From assembly GCA_016284975.1 (NCBI GenBank), contig JAEEPV010000269.1, forward strand, positions 1 through 11,923: a stretch of 11,923 nucleotides of DNA. Direction: 5' to 3'. This DNA comes from Solobacterium sp. (GTDB lineage: Bacteria; Bacillota_I; Bacilli_A; Erysipelotrichales; Erysipelotrichaceae). Under the pieces are notes generated by a model, which was not told where the DNA came from, did not search any database, and worked only from the letters and a program-made list of their open reading frames with translations. A program made the position numbers and the translations under genes. Shown here piece by piece: positions 7,423-11,923 of this stretch (positions are counted from its first letter, which is position 1; every line of letters begins with the position of its first letter).

Positions 7423-7485
7423 GTAAATAATCCTTATCTATCTATATTTAAATTGGATTTGAAGTAGAATAAACAGTGTCTTTGT

Positions 7486-7490
7486 GAGGA
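7486..7490 (+). promoter_or_regulatory. Ribosome binding site deciding the start of the AI-2E-family gene
   Basis: GAGGA lies six bases before the ATG at 7497 but only one base end-to-start from the TTG at 7491, so ATG is the likely start. TAGAAT at 7465-7470 is a possible -10 box for this gene, but no convincing -35 accompanies it. Confidence 0.65.
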
Positions 7491-7496
7491 TTGATT

Positions 7497-8642
7497 ATGA
7501 AAAACTTTTTTGCAAAACTGGATCGCAAGTATCTGAAAATTGCCACCTATGCCGGTTTGGCTACGTTGGTGACCGTCTTTCTCGGATGCGCGATTTATAA
7601 ATCTCTGCCGGTTCTGGGTGTTTTGAAAAAGCTGCTTGACGCAGTGTTTAAACCGATCGTACTTGGCGGTGTAATCGCATATCTGATTCTGCCGATGGTT
7701 CATCATACGGAACGACAGTTCAAAAAGATGTTTCCAAAGGCAAAAAAGGTAAGAACAGTTTCCGTGTTTCTTTGCATGATTCTGATCTTTGCGGCGATTC
7801 TACTGTTTTTTGCGCTGGTATCATCCAAGCTGATCACGAATATCAATTTCGACAGCATCACTTCCTTATTTGAGACGTATTCCGGAGAACTGAATACACT
7901 GATCGAAAAAGCAAGGGAATATCTTGAGAAAATGAATATCAATATCCCGAATATCGGAAGCTCCGTGAGTGGTGCAATCTCATCCGTTGCCGGAGTTTTC
8001 TCAACGCTGATGTTCAGTGTGATCTTCTCGATTTACTTCCTGATTGACGGAGAGAATCTTGCGAATTACTGGGGAAATGTACTGCACAAGCTCCTTTCTT
8101 CCAGAGCGATTGCCAAGTGGAAAGAAATCATTGCGGATGCGGACAAGTGCTTCTCCGGATACATCCGCGGACAGTCGGTTGACGCAATTATCGTTGGTGT
8201 GACAGTGTCAATCGTATTCTCTTTGATCAAAATGCCGTATGCCGTAGTAATTGGCTTTATTACCGGTTTTGGTAATCTGATTCCTTACGTTGGTCCGACA
8301 CTTGGATATATCGCAGTCATTCTTGCCAATGTAATCAATGGATTTGATCTTCGGATGATCATTATCGGACTGGTTGTGCTTGAGATTATTATGCTGATTG
8401 ACGGAAATATTCTGAATCCAAGACTGCTTGCCGGTGCGATTCAGATTCATCCGCTTCTGGTCATCGCTTCATTGCTGGCAGGCGGCGCGGTAGGCGGAAT
8501 CCTGGGAATGCTGCTGGCAGTTCCGGTTGGAGCGTTCATCAAGCTTCAGTTCGAAAAGTGGCTTGCAAAGAAAGAACCACCGGAGGAAGAAACAACACCG
8601 GAGGAATCAACGGAAAAGATGGTACCGGAGGAATCTGAATAG
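7497..8642 (+). CDS. AI-2E family (PerM/TqsA-like) membrane transporter
   Basis: This is a 381-residue polytopic membrane protein of the AI-2E transporter family (formerly UPF0118). Members are seven-to-eight-helix proteins implicated in autoinducer-2 export or in Na+/H+ antiport; substrates vary and cannot be told here. Hydrophobic segments lie at about 15-38, 48-67, 85-112, 160-183, 228-245, 247-282, 286-302 and 317-350. Family hallmarks are SGYIRGQ (220-226), IPYVGPTLGY (262-271), DGNILNPRLLAG (302-313), HPL (318-320) and GGILGMLLAVPVGA (333-346). The region between helices at about 113-160 is the usual extramembrane segment. The C-terminal tail (359-381) is Glu/Pro-rich with repeated PEE. 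It is a single-gene unit, divergent from trmD and closed by a terminator. Confidence 0.9.
   Translation: MKNFFAKLDRKYLKIATYAGLATLVTVFLGCAIYKSLPVLGVLKKLLDAVFKPIVLGGVIAYLILPMVHHTERQFKKMFPKAKKVRTVSVFLCMILIFAAILLFFALVSSKLITNINFDSITSLFETYSGELNTLIEKAREYLEKMNINIPNIGSSVSGAISSVAGVFSTLMFSVIFSIYFLIDGENLANYWGNVLHKLLSSRAIAKWKEIIADADKCFSGYIRGQSVDAIIVGVTVSIVFSLIKMPYAVVIGFITGFGNLIPYVGPTLGYIAVILANVINGFDLRMIIIGLVVLEIIMLIDGNILNPRLLAGAIQIHPLLVIASLLAGGAVGGILGMLLAVPVGAFIKLQFEKWLAKKEPPEEETTPEESTEKMVPEESE
8579..8632 (+). repeat. Three copies of ACCGGAGGA in the transporter tail
   Basis: ACCGGAGGA occurs at 8579-8587, 8597-8605 and 8624-8632, encoding the repeated Pro-Glu-Glu of the acidic tail. GGAGGA also resembles a ribosome binding site, but no downstream start with a sensible frame follows. 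Confidence 0.6.
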
Positions 8643-8695
8643 TTTCGGAATTCTGCCTGGAAAACGAAACAGCCTGATTCAATACAGATAACGAC

Positions 8696-8718
8696 AGGCG
8701 CTGAATGAAGCGCCTTTT
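8696..8718 (+). terminator. Rho-independent terminator of the AI-2E-family gene
   Basis: AGGCGC (8696-8701) pairs with GCGCCT (8710-8715) around an eight-base loop and is followed by TTTT. It lies about 55 bases after the stop codon. Confidence 0.8.
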
Positions 8719-8787
8719 GTGTGTTTAGGATGTGGATTGATTATCAGGAAAACCGAATCCGGGCAGACCACATCGAAGCTGATAACG

Positions 8788-8823
8788 AAAAAACAGGAGA
8801 GGCACATCTGCGCTCCTCCTGTT
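8788..8823 (-). terminator. Rho-independent terminator of the PASTA lipoprotein gene
   Basis: AACAGGAG (8792-8799) pairs with CTCCTGTT (8816-8823), with a small inner stem of four pairs. On the minus strand it is followed by a T tract (A run at 8788-8793). It lies about 64 bases beyond the lipoprotein stop. The 8719-8787 stretch between the two opposing terminators shows no gene. Confidence 0.8.
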
Positions 8824-8886
8824 CCTGTTGCGTTGAATCAAGTTATTCTTAAAAACATATGCGAACCAGAATCAGGTGATTGGGTT

Positions 8887-10449
8887 TTATCTCAATTGAA
8901 CAAACCGCCAGACCGTGACATGAACTACGCCGTCATCAAGCGGTCCGGTGACATCCTTGACCCGATTGTCAGAGTTCTGATCACTCGTGTTCTGATAGGT
9001 TGCATCCAGTGATACATTGGCACCCATTCGGTTGGCACTGTCGATGTAGTTCTGAAGGTCACTGTAGAACTTTCCTGCCCAGTACTGTGGAATGACTTTG
9101 AACTGACCAAGGCTTACGACATAGCTGATCGCGGTTCCCGGATCAAAGCTTCCGGTGTCATTGGAGAGAATGTATCCCTGTGCGATTACGTTGGAATACT
9201 GTTCGGTGCGGCTTCCTGCCGCCATTCCGTAACCCTGCAGTGCACCAAGGAAATCGGATTCACTGGATCCGGTCATGGACGGAACGTTGACTTTCAGTCC
9301 GCCTGGTGCCGGTGTCGGCTGAGGATCCACATGCTGGGCGACGACCAGATTGATCGTGCTTCCCGGATTGAGGTAACCGCTGTTGGGCTGCTGGCTGATG
9401 ATTACGCCGTCATCCACATCGCTGGTTGCCTGTGTGGAAACTGTGACATTGAGATTCGCTGACTGATAGTATTGATCATTTATGGAATTCAGCCAGCCCA
9501 TGAAATTGTTCTGATAGGAAGTGCCGGTATAATCCGCGACCGGAATCGGTCCGACGGAGATATAGACCTTCATGATATCGCCGATGCGCATGGTTCCGGT
9601 ATTCGGCTGATTCCAGTAAACCGTTCCGCTTGGAGCGGCGTTCCAGCACTGAATCCAGGAGATCTGAATATCATTCTGTGTTCCCCAGGCATTGATGTCA
9701 TCTGTGCTCATACTGGTAAGATCAATCGCCTGTACCTGTGTGCCGCCTGAAATGGAAACCTGCATGTGGTCGCCTTTAACGATTTCGGAATTGGGAACCG
9801 GAGACTGTGATGCAACACATCCCTGTGGTACGGTTTCACTCATCGTTATGCTGTAATCAATCGTGATCTGATTGGTGTTGGCCCACTCTTCTGTCTGACT
9901 CTGTGTCCAGCCAGTCATATCCGGTACGGTTACAGCGACGCCAGCCTGTTCCGGATCACCGGAGATCTGAATGACGATCGGTTCATCACGGCAGGCTTTT
10001 CCATCCGTTACGCTTGTGCTGACAAATTGTCCGACCGGAATGGCAGGATCGTAGACATATTCGATACTGACGTGTTCGAAGTGTTCATTGACGAACCACT
10101 GTTGGATTTCCGCAAGACTCATTCCGGTGAAGTCGATCAGAGTGATTTCTGCCTGAGGATCTACGCCATTCGAGAGTGTAATTGTAAGATTTTTGCCATC
10201 CAGCGGCTGACCAGCCGGGATGGACTGCGAAATGACGATATCCTTGGGAATTGTTTCATTGTATTCGTAGGCATATTTCACCTCGTCGGTGCTGATGTTG
10301 TTGTCTGTTCTCCAGGTTTCCACATCATTCTTGTTCATGCCGGTGAAGTCAACAAGGGATACGTCCTTCGTATTCGTTCCATGCCCGCATGCGCCGAAAA
10401 CAAGAATCAATGTAAGACTCAGGATAGTTTTGATCCAGCGCTTAACCAT
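8887..10449 (-). CDS. Predicted lipoprotein of seven PASTA-like repeats
   Basis: The 520-residue protein begins MVKRWIK, then a hydrophobic stretch ending in LVFGAC, so Cys21 is a plausible lipidation site (Phe at -3 is not ideal). The start is set by GGAGGA eight bases upstream; an in-frame ATG at 10548 has no such site. The rest is seven PASTA-like repeats at about 30-97, 102-165, 171-236, 239-300, 303-372, 385-448 and 450-514. Each has the V-x-x-(D/P)-(F/M)-TG opening, a helix, a mid strand, a Q-(S/Q)-P-x-(P/S/A)-(N/G) element and a closing hydrophobic strand. Repeats 3 and 6 (VPDMTG, VPSMTG) are the most canonical; 4, 5 and 7 are diverged. A Pro-rich linker (PQPTPAPGG, 376-384) separates 5 and 6. 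PASTA domains usually sit on Ser/Thr kinases or penicillin-binding proteins and bind muropeptides; no such catalytic domain is present. A cell-envelope binding role is inferred. Confidence 0.85.
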   Translation of the reverse strand: MVKRWIKTILSLTLILVFGACGHGTNTKDVSLVDFTGMNKNDVETWRTDNNISTDEVKYAYEYNETIPKDIVISQSIPAGQPLDGKNLTITLSNGVDPQAEITLIDFTGMSLAEIQQWFVNEHFEHVSIEYVYDPAIPVGQFVSTSVTDGKACRDEPIVIQISGDPEQAGVAVTVPDMTGWTQSQTEEWANTNQITIDYSITMSETVPQGCVASQSPVPNSEIVKGDHMQVSISGGTQVQAIDLTSMSTDDINAWGTQNDIQISWIQCWNAAPSGTVYWNQPNTGTMRIGDIMKVYISVGPIPVADYTGTSYQNNFMGWLNSINDQYYQSANLNVTVSTQATSDVDDGVIISQQPNSGYLNPGSTINLVVAQHVDPQPTPAPGGLKVNVPSMTGSSESDFLGALQGYGMAAGSRTEQYSNVIAQGYILSNDTGSFDPGTAISYVVSLGQFKVIPQYWAGKFYSDLQNYIDSANRMGANVSLDATYQNTSDQNSDNRVKDVTGPLDDGVVHVTVWRFVQLR

Positions 10450-10457
10450 AAAGATTT

Positions 10458-10463
10458 TCCTCC
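10458..10463 (-). promoter_or_regulatory. Ribosome binding site of the PASTA lipoprotein
   Basis: GGAGGA on the minus strand, eight bases before the ATG at 10449. It rules in favour of this start and against the in-frame ATG 99 bases upstream. Confidence 0.8.
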
Positions 10464-10473
10464 ACTTACATCT

Positions 10474-10479
10474 ATAGTA
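10474..10479 (-). promoter_or_regulatory. Possible -10 box of the PASTA lipoprotein gene
   Basis: TACTAT on the minus strand, preceded directly by TG, would place a transcript start about 18 bases before the ATG. The -35 position carries no good match, so this is only a candidate. Confidence 0.25.
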
Positions 10480-10731
10480 CAGGAGTAAAAAGGGTTCGAC
10501 TAGGTGCAATAACAATATCAGTAGTGAAAACAACAAAAGGAAATCCATGATTCCCCGTAATGCAGCACCTCACTTTTTTACCGAACAGAAAGCCGGAGAT
10601 TTCATCTGTCAGTCTTTGGGACGTACGGCTGTTTGTGTCTGAGCTTTCTCTGAACACATAACCCATGGCATCGCAGAAGGTGTCAGTTTTTTATGCCATG
10701 CCGGAAGAAAAAGGGTAAACCTGCCGCGGAT
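10480..10731. other. Gene-free stretch between lipoprotein and membrane-protein genes
   Basis: This holds no ORF that I can support on either strand. It contains an inverted repeat (10664-10700), a short AT-rich part near 10510-10545 that could carry lipoprotein promoter elements, and otherwise nothing recognisable. A plus-strand 31-codon frame (10547-10642) and a minus-strand 64-codon frame (10472-10666) were judged non-coding. Confidence 0.5.
10664..10700. repeat. Eight-base perfect inverted repeat
   Basis: CATGGCAT (10664-10671) and ATGCCATG (10693-10700) flank a 21-base loop that includes a run of six T. It could form a hairpin in RNA or act as a spaced operator for a dimeric regulator. 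It lies about 185 bases upstream of the lipoprotein promoter region and just past the terminator of the upstream gene. Confidence 0.45.
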
Positions 10732-10755
10732 AAAAAAACCGCCCAACGCAGGGCG
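10732..10755 (-). terminator. Rho-independent terminator of the three-helix membrane protein gene
   Basis: On the minus strand CGCCC pairs with GGGCG (10751-10755 with 10740-10744) around a six-base loop, followed by seven T (A run 10732-10738). It starts 11 bases after the stop codon. Confidence 0.9.
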
Positions 10756-10766
10756 ATTCCTCATGA

Positions 10767-11474
10767 TTATTCCTTTGAAAAGATCGACAGGATTTCCTGA
10801 AACATGTTCTCGTCTTTGGACATGACCTTTTCGGAAACCTCAATGGAACTGGTGTTGTAGAATTCGCACATATCATCAATGAAGCTTTTCTGCAGGGATT
10901 CCAGCAGGGCTTCCGATTCTTCCGGCTTCATTTTCGTCTTCTGGGTTTCATATTCCTTGATGAACACCATCATCCGCCAGTCGATATGGGACTTGATCTT
11001 TGAATGGGTAACCCACAGATCGCGATAATGCCGGACATTGATATACTTGTTCAGCAGATAGGCCAGAATGAGCGGAACCGCGACAATGGTGTAGAGATAG
11101 ATATTACTCCATTCGGTGTCTCCCAACAGCAGGTCTTTTTCGTTGAGCATTACCAGCATCAGGAAAGGAACGGAGGAAACCACAGCCAGGATCAGGATCT
11201 TGTACAGGTAATACTTGTTCTTGTTTTCACTTACCTGGAGGGTTTCGTCATTGTAGGCTTTCTGAAACAGATCCAGAAACTTCGAGGTGAAGGGTTCCTT
11301 TCCGTCAGCGGAACTGGGCCGGAACGAATTCCAGATTCCCTTGAAAATGGGGAAGATATCCTGGATAATGGACTCCTTTTTCTGAACCTTGTAGAATGAC
11401 GCCACAAAAAGTAAAAACAGTACGGTAACAAACGGAACTGCCAGAAACAGTAAATAGATCAGGTTGTTATTCAT
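10767..11474 (-). CDS. Three-helix membrane protein of unknown function, possibly SLATT-like
   Basis: This is a 235-residue protein with a solid start: AAGGAG eight bases upstream and a promoter-like pair before it. Membrane helices are predicted at about 5-27, 89-110 and 125-144. Residues 28-88 are charged and soluble. After the third helix, a predicted helical region contains HYRDLWVTHSKI (149-160) and WRMMVFIKEYE (166-176), followed by charged helices to the end. Two close helices followed by a Y-x-x-x-W-x-x-H-(S) helix recall SLATT/DUF4231 two-helix proteins, some of which are effectors in nucleotide-sensing defence systems. The extra N-terminal helix, the absence of any defence neighbour and the weak match make this tentative. 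It is a single-gene unit between a promoter and a terminator. Confidence 0.8.
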   Translation of the reverse strand: MNNNLIYLLFLAVPFVTVLFLLFVASFYKVQKKESIIQDIFPIFKGIWNSFRPSSADGKEPFTSKFLDLFQKAYNDETLQVSENKNKYYLYKILILAVVSSVPFLMLVMLNEKDLLLGDTEWSNIYLYTIVAVPLILAYLLNKYINVRHYRDLWVTHSKIKSHIDWRMMVFIKEYETQKTKMKPEESEALLESLQKSFIDDMCEFYNTSSIEVSEKVMSKDENMFQEILSIFSKE

Positions 11475-11482
11475 CAGAGGAA

Positions 11483-11488
11483 CTCCTT
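11483..11488 (-). promoter_or_regulatory. Ribosome binding site of the three-helix membrane protein
   Basis: AAGGAG on the minus strand, eight bases before the ATG at 11474, fixing the start. Confidence 0.8.
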
Positions 11489-11499
11489 ACTACCCAACC

Positions 11500-11528
11500 A
11501 TTGTATCCTTTCCTGGATCATAATCCAA
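11500..11528 (-). promoter_or_regulatory. Sigma-A-type promoter of the three-helix membrane protein gene
   Basis: On the minus strand TTGGAT (11523-11528), a 17-base spacer and TACAAT (11500-11505) match the vegetative promoter pattern. They place the transcript start about 20 bases before the start codon. Confidence 0.6.
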
Positions 11529-11568
11529 TCAGGGTTCGCTGGTTTTGGTTTCGGACGGGTGTCGGAAG

Positions 11569-11611
11569 AAATGCCAGTTGTATTCTTCGGATACGATTCT
11601 GTATGGCATTT
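11569..11611. repeat. Inverted repeat with inner UUCG hairpin
   Basis: AAATGCCA (11569-11576) pairs with TGGCATTT (11604-11611). Inside, GTATTC-TTCG-GATAC (11580-11594) can form a stem with one bulged T closed by a C(UUCG)G tetraloop when read on the plus strand, and TTTTT follows the outer arm. It resembles a terminator for plus-strand RNA, but no plus-strand gene precedes it. It lies just upstream of the minus-strand promoter at 11500-11528, so it could also be a regulatory site. Confidence 0.45.
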
Positions 11612-11671
11612 TTATAATCTCATATTATCTATCAATAAACAGAATTCCTATACTTTAAAAACAGTTAACAT

Positions 11672-11699
11672 AAAAAAGAAAAGGGAATCATTGACTCCC
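11672..11699 (-). terminator. Rho-independent terminator after the tRNA pair
   Basis: On the minus strand GGGAGTC pairs with GATTCCC (one G-T pair) around a three-base loop and is followed by TTTTCTTTTTT. It begins 12 bases past the end of tRNA-Ala, so the tRNA transcript ends here and no rRNA follows. Confidence 0.85.
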
Positions 11700-11710
11700 C
11701 AATCATTTCG

Positions 11711-11783
11711 TGGAGCTAAGGAGGATCGAACTCCTGACCCCCTGCTTGCAAAGCAGGTGCTCTCCCAGCTGAGCTATAACCCC
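11711..11783 (-). tRNA. tRNA-Ala (anticodon TGC)
   Basis: This 73-base gene folds as a full cloverleaf. The acceptor stem GGGGTTA/TAGCTCC carries the G3:U70 pair that is the alanine identity element. The anticodon stem is CCTGC/GCAGG with loop TTTGCAA, and the T stem AGGAG/CTCCT is perfect. The gene ends at discriminator A73; the next bases are CGA, so the CCA tail must be added by nucleotidyltransferase. Confidence 0.97.
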
Positions 11784-11810
11784 ATATATGTTTAATCTGA
11801 AGAGAAACGA

Positions 11811-11887
<77 letters not shown>

Positions 11888-11923
11888 AACTTTCTCCAGA
11901 TGCTCAGTTATAATACCTCGAGG
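11888..11923 (-). promoter_or_regulatory. Possible -10 region upstream of the tRNA pair
   Basis: On the minus strand TATTAT (11910-11915), overlapping TATAAC, lies about 22 bases before the tRNA-Ile 5' end. It could be a tRNA promoter whose -35 box is beyond the window edge. It could equally be spacer after an upstream rRNA or tRNA gene. Confidence 0.3.

Noticed and set aside
7491..7499. TTG at 7491 as start of the AI-2E-family protein
   Set aside because: The GAGGA site ends right at this codon, while the ATG at 7497 has the correct six-base spacing.
10450..10548. N-terminal extension of the PASTA lipoprotein starting at an ATG at 10548
   Set aside because: A GGAGGA site and a normal lipoprotein signal support the start at 10449, while no ribosome binding site precedes 10548 and the extension would place two hydrophobic stretches in tandem.
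10547..10642. Plus-strand 31-codon ORF with AAAAGG six bases upstream
   Set aside because: The site is acceptable, but the peptide resembles nothing known, no promoter or terminator frames it, and such short frames are expected by chance.
10472..10666. Minus-strand 64-codon ORF
   Set aside because: No ribosome binding site, no recognisable motif, and it overlaps the lipoprotein promoter region.
10693..10800. Plus-strand 35-codon Lys/Arg-rich ORF
   Set aside because: Its lysines come from the A tract of the minus-strand terminator, it runs into the coding end of the membrane protein gene, and its nearest GAAGG is about 12 bases from the ATG.
11559..11795. Plus-strand 78-codon ORF
   Set aside because: Its C-terminal part is the antisense reading of tRNA-Ala (the familiar false EDRTPDPLLAKQ-type peptide). 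It has no convincing ribosome binding site and crosses a terminator hairpin.

Overview
The window looks like chromosomal DNA from a low-to-moderate GC Gram-positive bacterium (Bacillota). Evidence: a class B sortase, Cna_B/SpaA-type surface domains, PASTA repeats, strong purine-rich ribosome binding sites and many Rho-independent terminators. An Erysipelotrichia-like member would fit, but that placement is a guess from protein style and cannot be proven here. There are no transposases, integrases, CRISPR repeats or rRNA genes in the window.

Region 1 (1-6644, plus strand) is the unusual part. It is a tightly packed three-gene surface cassette. First comes the 3'-terminal ~1.6 kilo-residues of a giant exported protein whose beginning lies upstream of the window. 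Next is a class B sortase whose start codon and ribosome binding site lie inside the giant gene. Last is a single-pass membrane protein with an extracellular DUF5011-like domain, which overlaps the sortase gene by ATGA. The giant protein has Cna_B-like domains that appear to be split by two long arrays of a degenerate ~35-residue beta-rich module. It ends without a visible LPxTG/NPQTN signal or membrane anchor, which is odd beside a sortase.

Region 2 (6645-8886) is housekeeping. trmD on the minus strand converges on the surface cassette and shares a bidirectional terminator with it. A divergent plus-strand AI-2E-family membrane protein follows, and its own terminator faces a minus-strand terminator.

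Region 3 (8887-11474, minus strand) holds a predicted lipoprotein made of seven PASTA-like repeats with no kinase or transpeptidase domain. Upstream of it is a three-helix membrane protein of unknown function with a weak resemblance to SLATT/DUF4231 proteins. The ~317-base gap between them holds a terminator, an inverted repeat and the lipoprotein's ribosome binding site.

Region 4 (11475-11923) holds a promoter, a hairpin-forming inverted repeat, a terminator and a minus-strand tRNA-Ile(GAT)/tRNA-Ala(TGC) pair that is not followed by 23S rRNA.

How it fits together: the first three genes are most simply read as a sortase-linked surface structure, with the giant protein as substrate, the sortase as enzyme and the DUF5011 protein as membrane partner. 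The remaining genes look like independent transcription units.
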